A stretch of 64,000 nucleotides of DNA from JBGPTF01 sp041490445 (GTDB lineage Bacteria; Acidobacteriota; Terriglobia; Acidiferrales; UBA7541), in contig JBGPTF010000008.1 of the NCBI GenBank assembly GCA_041490445.1, positions 1-64,000 on the forward strand, in the 5' to 3' direction. The translations under genes were made by a program, and so were the position numbers. The notes below the pieces were generated by a model. It made no database searches. It was given only the letters and a program-made list of their open reading frames with translations, and was not told the DNA's origin. Of this stretch, positions 34,468 to 44,743 are shown one piece after another. The number at the start of each line of letters is the position of its first letter. Positions within the stretch are counted from its first letter, which is position 1.

Positions 34468-35597
34468 TCAAGCATCGATTGGATTCGTATTGAACTCAAG
34501 GCGGGCTTTTACTTCTGACACCACCGCTACCTCAGGGATGCGCGATGGGTACAGGCGTTGGCGCAGCTTCAAAACCGGGAACTCAATCAACTTGGCCATC
34601 GTTATCCCCAACGCAAGGCTCAACGTCACATAGATCACAACTTCGGCGACCACGCCAGAACGGAACGGCATAATTCTGACGAGCTTGTGGAGCCCCCAAG
34701 ACTGGGCTGCCGGATGCCAAAGATAAATGGAATAGGAGTTCATGCCGACGTAGGCGAGCGCCGAACCCAACCAGGCCATCGGAGTGCGCAGCAGGCGCGG
34801 CCAGACGATGGGACAATAAAGCGCCAGAACGAGGACTCCGCCAAATCCTAGATAGAGAAGGGTGAACCCGAAAGTCAGCATGAAAAAGTTACTGATATCG
34901 ATAAACAAGCACGGCACCAACAACGCCACGCTGAGCACAGCCAGCCCCACTCGGACGCGCTGGCTCTTCAGCAGCTCCGGGATGACCTGGGGTCGAAAGT
35001 GGTGGAAGTAGCTGATGAAGACGCCAAAGAACAAGGAGTCCATTCGAAGATGTGTCGGGTAATAGTGCGAAAAGTGGAAGTGTGGATACTGGTAGGGCGT
35101 CAGCAGGCGCACGGTGAGCACGACCGCAGCCAGCCCGAAAAAGATTCGCGGGATGACCCGGAAGGGATTTTCTCGATCGCGCGAAAACTTGCTCAAGAAC
35201 AACAGTAGGAGGCCGAGCAGTATATAAAAATGTTCTTCGATGGCCAGCGACCAGGTGTGTCCCCAAAGGCCGTGAAAGTAGTTTTGGAAAAAGATGACTT
35301 CCGGAATCCATTCATGCGGCCAAAGTGCATGCTCACCAGAAAAGTCGCGAGGATCAGGACGTAAAAGGATGGGTAAATTTTCAAACCACGGCGAATATAA
35401 AATCGTGGCAGGTCGAGCCGTCCGCGTTTCTTGTACTCACTGAAAAGCAGGCCGGAGATCAAGAACCCGCTCAGCACGAAAAAGAGGTCCACGCCCACCC
35501 AGCCGCAGCGTCTCCATAACGCGTTGGCGTGCTCGTGCCTACCGAGCACCAGTAGCACGGCTATGGCGCGCAAGATGTCCAGTTGACGGACGCGCAC
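34468..35597 (-). pseudogene. Acyltransferase-3 family membrane protein, single frameshift
   Basis: Two frames together make one acyltransferase-3 (OafA/NodX type) protein of about 376 residues. The first (35597 to about 35310) encodes LDILRAIAVLLVLGRHEHAN, with the catalytic-type His, and GVDLFFVLSGFLISGLLF. At FGRMN-G (about 35305-35312) the frame shifts by one base. The second frame continues IPEVIFFQNYFHGLWGHTWS then LAIEEHFY to the end at 34468, with about eight more membrane helices. A single base change would restore the gene. It could be a real pseudogene, a phase-variable gene or an assembly error. The likely role is O-acetylation of surface polysaccharide or lipid. Confidence 0.8.
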
Positions 35598-36010
35598 GTA
35601 TGCCTCCGCCGGTGAATCTGCCGCACTCGCGGTGTACGGAAACGGAACACCGCTGTGTCATTTCAAGATAGGCGCACGATATCTTTTGAGAAATGGTACT
35701 TCGGCTAAAAGTAACTAGTACCAGGGTGCGGATTCGCTGAAGACTTGCGTAATGGACCCCGCAGCCGCGCTCGCCTGCAGAGCCGGTATCTATTGAACCC
35801 AGATGAGATCCATACCGAAGTGGGCGGCGCGGCGCAGTCGCAGCGGTTGATTAGTGGGTTGAACGGATGTTGTTTCTTACAGCACGAGCATGCCAGATGA
35901 GAGAGTGTCGAAGGCATAAGCCCGGAGTGCAGCGCACACGATTTCATCGGCGTGCTGGCGGCGTGTTGCTCGAATGTGCTGTTGCGAGGGGCTTGATGGC
36001 GCGGCGAGTG
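35598..36010. other. Intergenic region with a partial thrC copy
   Basis: This 413-base gap between the acyltransferase and the first four-helix membrane gene holds the thrC fragment (35826-35917) and a GGTACT...AGTACC inverted repeat at 35695-35722. No intact gene is seen. Confidence 0.55.
35826..35917 (-). pseudogene. Duplicated 5' fragment of thrC
   Basis: From an ATG at 35917 the minus strand encodes MPSTLSHLACSCCKKQHPFN then PLINRCDC, matching the start of threonine synthase (MPSALTYLECSRCKKQHPFD...). Similarity extends about 25 bases upstream of the ATG (GCTTATGCC region), so leader and gene start were copied together. It ends at the CDC-AAPP codons. Confidence 0.85.
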
Positions 36011-36427
36011 CTACTTTCCGAAGAGGCTGAGCGGTCGTTCCGGAGCGTTGATCTCTTCGGCGCTGAGTTCCGGATACGCCAGCTTGGCGCAAACGTAACC
36101 GGTAAGCGACGCTTGAGAAAGCAGCAACACAGTTGTTCCGATCCGAGGGTCCGCCACGAGAAGAACCAACCCGGGCACCATGAAGAATAATCCGGCCATT
36201 CGGCATGTCCTGAGAGACCAGTTCTGCTTTCTTGCCACGTAAGCAAAACCTGTGGACCAGCAAAAACAAGCCGCGCCCAAAACACACAACACGGCACTTA
36301 CATAGCCGATACGGTTGGCGAACCCGAGAGATCTACTCGGGAACGACAGCAGCCAGTACAAAGCGACAAAGGAATTTACGAAACCGCAGACGAGGGCTGT
36401 TTTTCGACTTAATGAAGGTTCTGCCAT
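36011..36427 (-). CDS. Four-helix membrane protein, paralogue 1
   Basis: This 138-residue protein has four hydrophobic segments: about 10-28 (VALYWLLSF), 38-62 (YVSAVLCVLGAACFCWSTGF), 76-93 (MAGLFFMVPGLVLLVADP) and 96-118. A short basic RKQNWSLRTCR loop lies between helices 2 and 3, and the tail ends PERPLSLFGK. I know no family for it. A paralogue (about 75 percent identical by eye) lies at 37335-37754 in the same orientation, and similarity extends some ten bases past both stop codons. A secreted protein gene lies between the two. Confidence 0.7.
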   Translation of the reverse strand: MAEPSLSRKTALVCGFVNSFVALYWLLSFPSRSLGFANRIGYVSAVLCVLGAACFCWSTGFAYVARKQNWSLRTCRMAGLFFMVPGLVLLVADPRIGTTVLLLSQASLTGYVCAKLAYPELSAEEINAPERPLSLFGK

Positions 36428-36576
36428 ATCCTGTCCTTGCCGTCATAGTAGAGGAATCCTCTCCCGCCCGCAAGCGTGACGTATTGCCAAACAGACGAAG
36501 CAGCGGTGCAGTGCATTTCCTCAAAGCCATGGGCTGCGGGCGGGCGCGCAGCCCCGGCTTGAGTTCAACTTCCGGC

Positions 36577-37056
36577 TTACTTCCCCATCGAATAGGTGCC
36601 GGTGCACGTCCAGTCGGAAGAGCCATCCTCATGGAACATTCCGGAGCAGGTGCCGGAACCCTTGATGCCCTTGTGTTTCCCCGTGCCGCTGTGGATTTTC
36701 CATTTGTTGCTAGCTGGTTTCGTGATGTCTGCTGAGCCTGTTTGATCGTAGGTGTAGAAAACCTTGTCCCCGTTGTCCATCGTCACGTTGAAGCGGCCGT
36801 GCCCGGTGTACGATGCTTTCCACATCTCCCGGAATTCCGTAAAGGCGCCGGTCTTTTCGGCGAAGCCCTCATCGCTCGACGTCGCAGTGCAGCCGCCTTG
36901 CGCGATCCAATAGGCGTGACCCGGCACGTCGCCCACGTCGAATTGGTGGTCCGCCGTCTGTTTCGCGCAATCCCACTTCGTATTCACTTTGCCTTGAGCC
37001 ATCGCCGCGGAACCCAACAGCAACAGGGAAATCGCGGTGAACAGAAGTTTCCGCAT
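36577..37056 (-). CDS. Small secreted protein of unknown function, four cysteines in mature part
   Basis: This 159-residue protein has a strong signal peptide (MRKLLFTAISLLLLGSAAMA, cleavage before Gln21). The mature part is rich in Gly, Thr and Ser in a beta pattern, with cysteines in KWDCAKQ, GGCTATS, SGTCSGMF and WTCTGTYS that could make two disulfides. The AYWIAQGGCTAT and GKHKGIKGSGTCSG segments recall small secreted beta-barrel proteins. I cannot name a family with confidence. The ATG at 37056 has GGAGGAGA upstream. It is flanked by the two four-helix paralogues. Confidence 0.72.
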   Translation of the reverse strand: MRKLLFTAISLLLLGSAAMAQGKVNTKWDCAKQTADHQFDVGDVPGHAYWIAQGGCTATSSDEGFAEKTGAFTEFREMWKASYTGHGRFNVTMDNGDKVFYTYDQTGSADITKPASNKWKIHSGTGKHKGIKGSGTCSGMFHEDGSSDWTCTGTYSMGK

Positions 37057-37334
37057 TTTGTCTCTCCTCCTGGACTGAGCGCGAACTCCACCGGGACTAT
37101 AAACCTCTCGACGCCCGATGACAAGCGCCGCAGGCGCCCGTGGGCGACCGCGGTCGCCCACGGGTGCCCGCTCGTATTGTGTTCCGGAAACATACTCCCC
37201 TGCTTCTCAGGAGACCGGAACTCTAGCTCCGGCATCACGCGCAGAAAAGTCAGGGTTTTGACCCCTGGCAACCAGGGAACAGATGCAACGAATTTTTGGG
37301 ACACTACGCGAGGCTGAACCTTGCGCGGCGAGTG

Positions 37335-37754
37335 CTACTTCCCAAATAGGCTGAGCGGTTTCTCTGGAGCGTAGATCTCTTCGACGCTGAGTTCGGGATA
37401 CGCCAACTTGGCGCAAACGTAGCCGGTAAGGTTCAATTGAGAAAGTAGGAGCGTCCCAGTTGTTCCGATCCGAGCATCCGCTAGGAGAAGAACCAACCCG
37501 GGCACCATGAAGAACAACCCGGCCATTCGGCAAGTCCTGAGAGACCAGTTCCGCTTTCTTGTCACGTAAGCAAAACCTGTGGCCCAGCAAGAACAAGCCG
37601 CGCCCAAAGCACACAAGACGGCACATAAATATCCGAGACGGTTGGCCGCACCCAGAGGTTTATTCGGGAACGAGAGCAACCAGTAGAGAGCGACAAACGA
37701 AATAATGAAACTGCCGACCACCACTAATTTTCGACTAAGTGAAGATTCAGACAT
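37335..37754 (-). CDS. Four-helix membrane protein, paralogue 2
   Basis: This 139-residue protein has the same layout as the gene at 36011: four membrane helices, the RNWSLRTCRMAGLFFMVPGL loop-helix and the tail PEKPLSLFGK. It differs by one inserted residue (IGTTGTLLLSQ against IGTTVLLLSQ). ATG 37754 aligns with the paralogue's start (MSESSLSRK against MAEPSLSRK); a GTG at 37763 is upstream. The downstream 10-base flank GCGGCGAGTG is shared. The function is unknown. Confidence 0.7.
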   Translation of the reverse strand: MSESSLSRKLVVVGSFIISFVALYWLLSFPNKPLGAANRLGYLCAVLCALGAACSCWATGFAYVTRKRNWSLRTCRMAGLFFMVPGLVLLLADARIGTTGTLLLSQLNLTGYVCAKLAYPELSVEEIYAPEKPLSLFGK

Positions 37755-38022
37755 AGGACTCACTTGGACTCATCCTAAACCATCCGAAGCGCGCACGCAA
37801 CCCTCCCCCAGCCCAACCAGTCACTCCGCGCGCCGCGCCGCAAGGCCGCACTCGTGTCCTTCCGAAGCGCTGGCGCGGAGGAATCTACTTTCTGTGGAAA
37901 CAAAGCAAGAACTGCGTTGCGGGACACTTCGGCGCTTCATCATCCAAAATGGTTTCCGTGCATTGGCATACGAGGACAACGGCATTCTCCGGCGAAACTC
38001 TGGAGCACGGTACAATACCCCG

Positions 38023-38862
38023 ATGCCCATCCGCATGATTGCGATGGACCTCGACGGCACGCTCCTCGACAGCCGCTGGCAGGTCCCCGAAGAAAACCGC
38101 GCGGCAATCGCGGAAGCGGCAGCGCGCGGCATCGAAGTCGTCCTCGTCACCGGGCGGCGCTTCGATTTCGCTCTTCCCATCGCAAACGGTCTTCCCTGCG
38201 AATTGACAATGATCGTGAACAACGGGGCGCTGATCAAGACCCGCGACGGCGCGACGCACCTCCGCCATCTGCTGCCGCGCGGCGTGGCGCGCGAAGTGCT
38301 CGCCGTGACGCAGAAATTCCGCATCGGCACGGCCGTCGTCTTCGACCGGCCGCGCGAGCGCCAGGTTGTCTTCGAGCAAATTGATTGGGAAGATCCCGGC
38401 CGCAAAGGCTATTTCGAGCGCAACCGCGAATACCTCGTCGAAATTTCGCCGCTCGAGGATTGTCTCGACGAAGACCCCATCCAGGTGATGTTTACCGGGC
38501 CGGTCGAGCCGATGCGCGACGCGGTCGCCCTCCTTCGCGCGCATCCGGCCGCCGATCAATTCGCGCTCGCGGTGACCGAATACGAAGAGCGCAATTTCTC
38601 CATCATTGACGTGATCCGCCTGGGCTGCTCGAAGGGCGCTGCGCTGGCGGAATGGGCACAGCGCCGCGGCGTCACTCGCGAGGACGTGATGGCCATCGGC
38701 GATAATTGGAATGACCGGGAAATGCTGGAATTCGCCGGGCTGCCCGTCGTCATGGGCAACAGCTCGCCCGAGTTGAAATCGCTGGGCTGGGCGGTTACGC
38801 TATCGAACGATCAGGGCGGCGTCGCTCAGGCCATCCGCACCTACGCGCTGGGCAGGACTTGA
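38023..38862 (+). CDS. Cof-type HAD-superfamily phosphatase
   Basis: This 279-residue HAD hydrolase has motif I IAMDLDGTLLDS (nucleophile Asp), motif II VLVTGR, a C2B cap (about 85-200), Lys in GCSKGAAL and motif IV MAIGDNWNDREMLE. Cof/YidA-type enzymes dephosphorylate sugar phosphates or small metabolites. The substrate is not predictable here. The start at ATG 38023 fits motif I at residue 8; earlier in-frame codons look non-coding. Its stop overlaps the next start (TGATG). Confidence 0.9.
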   Translation: MPIRMIAMDLDGTLLDSRWQVPEENRAAIAEAAARGIEVVLVTGRRFDFALPIANGLPCELTMIVNNGALIKTRDGATHLRHLLPRGVAREVLAVTQKFRIGTAVVFDRPRERQVVFEQIDWEDPGRKGYFERNREYLVEISPLEDCLDEDPIQVMFTGPVEPMRDAVALLRAHPAADQFALAVTEYEERNFSIIDVIRLGCSKGAALAEWAQRRGVTREDVMAIGDNWNDREMLEFAGLPVVMGNSSPELKSLGWAVTLSNDQGGVAQAIRTYALGRT

Positions 38863-39551
38863 TGCGCAAGACCGTCTTCATCCTCGTTGCGCTGCTCTTC
38901 ACGGCTGGCGCTGCTCGCGCCGACTACGTCGTGCTGCGCTCGGGACAGCGGCTGCACATCACAGGCTACGAGCGCACGGGCGACACTGTCCGCCTGACTG
39001 TCGCCGGCGGCATCATCGAAGTCGCGGCGCAGGATGTGGTCGCGATCGAGCCGGAAGAAGTCTTCGCCGCCGCTCCCGCTTCCCCGCCCTCGTCAAACGT
39101 TCCTTACCAAAATGTGATTCGCGCCGCCGCTCGCAAGCACGGCCTCGACGCGGCGCTGATCGCCAGCGTGATCTCCGCGGAATCGAATTTCGATTCGCGC
39201 GCTGTCTCGCGCAAGCAGGCGTACGGGCTGATGCAGTTGCGGCCGGCGACCGCTTCGCGCTTTTCCGTCGTCAACATGTTCGACCCCGTCCAGAATGTGG
39301 ACGCGGGCACGCGCTATCTGAAACAACTCCTCAAGCAATACCACGGCAATCTTCCGCTCGCGCTCGCGGCATACAACGCCGGTCCGCAGCGCGTCGAACG
39401 TTACGGCGGCGTCCCGCCGTTCCGTGAAACGCAGGCCTACGTCCGCCGTGTGATGACGTCATTCCAGCAGCAACAGAAAAACAAAACGACGACACGTATC
39501 TCCACTTGCATGCCCCTTGCGTTTTCCTGTCCGGGACCTTCGGCGCAGTAA
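38862..39551 (+). CDS. Lytic transglycosylase (SLT domain)
   Basis: This 229-residue secreted protein has a signal peptide (MRKTVFILVALLFTAGAARA) and a small N-terminal beta region with a YVVLRSGQRLHITGY start. The lysozyme-like SLT domain follows, with catalytic Glu in ISAESNFDSRAVS, then AYGLMQLRPATA and LALAAYNAGPQRVERYGG. It cleaves peptidoglycan with 1,6-anhydro product. It overlaps the phosphatase gene by one base. It is convergent with the pilus pseudopilin gene (40 bases apart), and such enzymes often open the wall for secretion or pilus machines. Confidence 0.9.
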   Translation: MRKTVFILVALLFTAGAARADYVVLRSGQRLHITGYERTGDTVRLTVAGGIIEVAAQDVVAIEPEEVFAAAPASPPSSNVPYQNVIRAAARKHGLDAALIASVISAESNFDSRAVSRKQAYGLMQLRPATASRFSVVNMFDPVQNVDAGTRYLKQLLKQYHGNLPLALAAYNAGPQRVERYGGVPPFRETQAYVRRVMTSFQQQQKNKTTTRISTCMPLAFSCPGPSAQ

Positions 39552-39590
39552 ACAATCTGAACAAAGTTTTGTAATTGCTGCGAGGACGCG

Positions 39591-40463
39591 CTACGGCTGG
39601 GGATTTTGCGGAGGCTGCGGCGGCGGGGGAGGCGGACTCGGATTCGACGGGCCCTGCGGCGTTCCAATTGGCTGCCCCGGCGTTGGGCCCGTTCCTCCCT
39701 GAATCGTGGCTTCCGCCAGCGGATTCCAGATGAATTCCCAGCGCCTGTACGTCTTCCCGCCCTCATACACTTTCAACGAACGCTTGTCTACCGTTCCGCC
39801 AACGCCGATCAAGTTGCCGCCGATCACCGGTCCGGACAAGCCCGTGCCCGGCTCCGTCGGTGTTCCCTGCTCCCCTCCGGTGCCGCCCGTTTGGCCCGGC
39901 CCTTGCGGCCGTGTGCCGCCTTGTCCCTCGACCGGCGTTTGCGATCCCGCATCGCCCGGCGGAGTCGTGCCCGATTGCGACTGCGGCGGTCCCTGGCCCT
40001 GTCCCGGCGGGAGGATTCCCCCGAACGGGGTCGGCTGGCCGGGATGCAACGCAGCATTCATCTGCGCGAGCGATTTGTAGCGCAAGCTGCCGATCAGGAT
40101 TCCTGCGGGTGTGACGTAGATCAAGCGCCAACTTCCGTCGGCCGTGTTCATCGGATCCTTGTACTCTTCTCGGAGGAAGCGAATCTGGCCGTTCCCTTTC
40201 ACCAAATCCTCGATCTTCTGCGGGAACTTTCCGTTCTTGTGGTAGTAGAGCCGGACAGCGCGCTCGTATTGCTCGCCGCGCCAGATCATCTCGTCTTCGC
40301 GCGCGCGCTTGCCCTGGGTGAGGAGATTCGGCACCGCCGCGCCGGCCGCGATCACCATCACCGCGGCGAGAAAAATCAGGATCAGCAGCGCGTAGCCATT
40401 CTCGCGGCGATGGCTGCGGCGAGCGCTGATGGAAACGCTCCGGATTCGGAAATGAGAGATCAT
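39591..40463 (-). CDS. Pseudopilin-like protein lacking Glu5, with a long Pro/Gly-rich tail
   Basis: This 290-residue protein has a type III signal: basic RRSHRRENG, then cleavage before YALLILIFLAAVMVIAAGA, and the pilin-like N-terminal helix with P-N at its end. The residue that is normally Glu5 is Ile. A small globular part (VRLYYHKNGKFPQKIEDLV) resembles GspG-type pseudopilins. About 120 residues of Pro/Gly/Gln-rich low complexity follow, interrupted by a YRRWEFIWNPL segment, ending in a polyproline run. It is last in the pilM-N-O-P series and overlaps the pilP-like gene by 4 bases. Confidence 0.8.
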   Translation of the reverse strand: MISHFRIRSVSISARRSHRRENGYALLILIFLAAVMVIAAGAAVPNLLTQGKRAREDEMIWRGEQYERAVRLYYHKNGKFPQKIEDLVKGNGQIRFLREEYKDPMNTADGSWRLIYVTPAGILIGSLRYKSLAQMNAALHPGQPTPFGGILPPGQGQGPPQSQSGTTPPGDAGSQTPVEGQGGTRPQGPGQTGGTGGEQGTPTEPGTGLSGPVIGGNLIGVGGTVDKRSLKVYEGGKTYRRWEFIWNPLAEATIQGGTGPTPGQPIGTPQGPSNPSPPPPPPQPPQNPQP

Positions 40464-40984
40464 GATTGCGGTGGCAACTCCATCGTCAGCGTGGCCCGCC
40501 GGCCGGAAGATTCCTCGATGATGTCCGCCGTGTTGTTGCCCACTTTGATCAGGCGGAAACGATTGAGAAACATTCCTCCCTCCGGCACGACGAACACATC
40601 GTCGCCGTTGGTGAAGAACGCCTGGCGTTTGCCCGTCTGCGGGTTCACCGCGTATCCGAAAAAGGTAACGGGAATATCGAGCGGCGGCGGCCCAGCCGGT
40701 ACCAGCGGTGCTGCGACTGCAGGATTCGTCTTACCGATCGGCGGAGCGGGAGGCGCTTCGGCGCTGAAAATATTCCGGTGCGTCCCGGTGTATTCGAGCT
40801 TTTGAATCCGCTCGAGGAGGTCCATCCGCAGCGCCGGGTCTTCGACTTTGAGCGGCTCATACTTCACATTGGCGGCGACGCCGACCAGCGCCGGCGCCTG
40901 AATGCGAGCGTACCAGTAGGAGAGTCCCAGGAGGACGACCAGAACAGCCAGAAACCAAATCTCCGTTCGACGTGAGAGGGCCAT
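40460..40984 (-). CDS. PilP/GspC-like pilus or secretion assembly protein
   Basis: This 174-residue protein has an N-terminal membrane helix (IWFLAVLVVLLGLSYWYA) and a Pro-rich linker. A C-terminal beta domain contains PVTFFGYAVNPQTGKRQAFF, GDDVFVVPEGG, then FRLIKVGNNTADI. This matches the HR/PilP domain that links the inner-membrane platform to a secretin. Position after pilO supports pilP. The sequence identity itself is weak. Three bases separate it from pilO. Confidence 0.72.
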   Translation of the reverse strand: MALSRRTEIWFLAVLVVLLGLSYWYARIQAPALVGVAANVKYEPLKVEDPALRMDLLERIQKLEYTGTHRNIFSAEAPPAPPIGKTNPAVAAPLVPAGPPPLDIPVTFFGYAVNPQTGKRQAFFTNGDDVFVVPEGGMFLNRFRLIKVGNNTADIIEESSGRRATLTMELPPQS

Positions 40985-40987
40985 CGT

Positions 40988-41539
40988 CTAGTCGCGAAAG
41001 TACGTCCGCAGCTCCAACTGGAGTTTGATGCTGCCGGTCGTCACCGAGGCCAGCTGCAAATTGTCCAACAAGTAGAAATTCTTCGAACGCTCGAGGCCGT
41101 TGATGAAATGGATCAGGCTCGGATAATCGCCTTCGACCGACGCGCTGATCTGGATTTCCGTGACGCCGCGCTTCTCGAGTTCCTTCTGTTTGAAACTGAT
41201 ACCACCTGTCTTGAGTCCGGAGTGGCCGGCGAGTTCGCCCAGGTCCGCGACGATGGAAGAATAGCCGGTCGCGGCAGGAAGAAACTGGTCCGCATAAAAC
41301 CGGTCGCTGTTCTGTTTGACCTGCGGGATGCGGGCGCGAATGGCTTCAGCGCGCGACACGTCGGATGCCAGTTGATCGGCCTGGTGCTTCAGCCGTACTG
41401 CCTGGTCGCGCTGTGACTGCAGTGACGCCCGTGCCGCTCGCCAGTTAACAACCAGAAGCACGCCGTCGAGCAAGAGCACGACCACAAGCCCGGTGAGGAC
41501 CCCTCGCTTCCAAGAGCGCGGTTTGGCGGCCGTCGTCAT
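40988..41539 (-). CDS. pilO: Type IV pilus alignment protein PilO-like
   Basis: This 183-residue protein has one N-terminal membrane helix (VLTGLVVVLLLDGVLLVVNW), a coiled coil (RASLQSQRDQAVRLKHQADQ) and a ferredoxin-like domain with GDYPSLIHFINGLERSKNFY, the best PilO marker. It forms the inner-membrane alignment complex with PilN and PilM. ATG 41539 overlaps the pilN stop by 4 bases. Confidence 0.85.
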   Translation of the reverse strand: MTTAAKPRSWKRGVLTGLVVVLLLDGVLLVVNWRAARASLQSQRDQAVRLKHQADQLASDVSRAEAIRARIPQVKQNSDRFYADQFLPAATGYSSIVADLGELAGHSGLKTGGISFKQKELEKRGVTEIQISASVEGDYPSLIHFINGLERSKNFYLLDNLQLASVTTGSIKLQLELRTYFRD

Positions 41540-42099
41540 GTGGTGGCGTACCACGCTTCCAATTCGAGCGTGACGCGGTCGGTCGAACCGCTTTGCGGAC
41601 GAGTCTCCTGCCGCACCTGGATGTCGGAGAATTCTTTCGAGGCCTCCAGGGCCTTCAGGAACTTCAGCTTGCCTTCGTCCGTGAGCGCCCCGACGAGCAG
41701 CTTGACCTGAACGCGCCCCTTTTCCATTCTTGGGGCGATGCTGACTACGCGAACTCCCGCCGGCAAAGTCTGTTCGAGATCCATGAAAAGCTTCGTCCAA
41801 GGAAAACTGCGCTGCTCGATGAGCGAATTGAGAAAAGCGGCGTGGTCGGTGACTTCAAGTGACTTAGGATTTTGAAAGAACGACAAGAGGTCCTGCCGTT
41901 GGTGCTGGAGTTTTTCGGTTCGCGACTCGTAGCCGGAGATCTCGAGGCGCAAGTCCCGCGTGTCGCGCCAATTGCGATAGGCATGAGCCGAAAGCACAAC
42001 GAGAGCTGACAGAGCGAGCAGCCCAAGAAAGCTCGAAGCCGCCAGAAAGCGGCGCTTATTCTCGAGCGGTGAAGCAGCGAGATTGAGACGAACCTTCAT
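41536..42099 (-). CDS. pilN: Type IV pilus assembly protein PilN-like
   Basis: This 187-residue protein has the short cytoplasmic start VRLNLAASPLENKRRF, the PilM-binding (I)NL-ASxP-type motif. A membrane helix (LLALSALVVLSAHAY), a coiled coil and a ferredoxin-like domain with LEQTLPAGVRVVSIAP follow. It couples cytoplasmic PilM to PilO. It starts 30 bases after pilM. Confidence 0.86.
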   Translation of the reverse strand: MKVRLNLAASPLENKRRFLAASSFLGLLALSALVVLSAHAYRNWRDTRDLRLEISGYESRTEKLQHQRQDLLSFFQNPKSLEVTDHAAFLNSLIEQRSFPWTKLFMDLEQTLPAGVRVVSIAPRMEKGRVQVKLLVGALTDEGKLKFLKALEASKEFSDIQVRQETRPQSGSTDRVTLELEAWYATT

Positions 42100-42129
42100 C
42101 GCACCATGATGTCCAGAGACAGGATTTCC

Positions 42130-43102
42130 TCACGCTCCGCGATTCAACGCCCATCCGACAAGGGCGTCCAGATCATGCCGCATGAGATTTTCTACATCCA
42201 CGGGAACGGCTCCATCACCCAGATCGGCGTCGAGCGGGAGTACAGCGCAACCAAGCTCCGTGCCGACCGCGCGTTGAAACTCTTCGAACCGGTCTCCAAA
42301 ACCTCCGAGACGAACGCGACTCACGTTGCCGCCCCACGTGTCCTGGTGGTAGGCAACCGCGGGAAAGATCTCGTCGAGCAGCAGGCGAGGCTCGAACTGG
42401 GCCGGTGGCGCGCTGATCTCGGTCGTGCGATAGACGCAGAGCGTTTCTCCCTGCGCGATCACCGTCGTCAGACTTTTCCCGTTCCTGCGTGCGAGCAGCG
42501 TGGCGCCATCGGCGTCAACGAGCGGCAGCGCCGCCAGCGTCGAACTGAGAACCACGCCGGCGGAAAGGCCACACGCTTCGATAATGGATTCGTATTCCCG
42601 CAGGATCTTCTGACGCGCCAGAGCCGCGACGATTTCGAGCCCGCCGCCCCGGCCCTGCTGCCGCATTCCGGTGACAATTGTTTCTTCGATGTCGAAGGGC
42701 ACGCTCTTCTTCAAGCGCCAGCGAAGCAGGGCGAGTCCTTCCTCCTGGTTCCGCGGAAATGTCTCGAACGAAAGGATGAACACGCGAACGACGGGATCGG
42801 GAACGAGGAGCGCCATGTCCGGACCGCGGCCCGAGATACGATTGAGGACGCGTTGCAGGGCAGAGCGCACCGCTTCGCGGTTGGTGATGTTGCTTTCGAC
42901 GGGCGAAGGAATAATGACTCCCTCCTCCAACGGTTCGACGGAGGAGGCATCCAACCCCAGCCGACGATGTCCCCAGCGGGCCGCGGCGACGTGAGTGGGA
43001 GCAATCTCACAAACCAGCGAGGGATGAGGCATGGCACCGAGCCAATGCCCGAGGCGCCGCGCAAAAGGGATGCGGTCGAGGCCGGCCCTCGTTGTCTCCA
43101 GG

Positions 43103-43110
<8 letters not shown>
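42130..43110 (-). CDS. pilM: Type IV pilus assembly protein PilM-like
   Basis: This 326-residue actin-like ATPase-fold protein contains VPDPVVRVFILSFETFPRNQ, LRWRLKKSVPFDIEE (the PilM-typical helix), LSSTLAALPLVDADGATLLA and FPAVAYHQDTWGG. It binds the N terminus of PilN in the cytoplasm. The usual early D-I-G-x-x-S nucleotide motif is weak (VCEIAPTHVAAA), so ATP binding may be altered. The TTG at 43110 overlaps the preceding ATPase stop by 8 bases; ATG 43032 is an alternative. Confidence 0.8.
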
Positions 43111-44737
<1,627 letters not shown>

Positions 44738-44743
44738 GAATCG

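Noticed and set aside
39591..40000. Repetitive Gly/Pro-coding DNA that could pass for a tandem repeat or CRISPR-like array
   Set aside because: Units are irregular, there are no equal spacers, and the frame encodes a coherent low-complexity tail on a pseudopilin.
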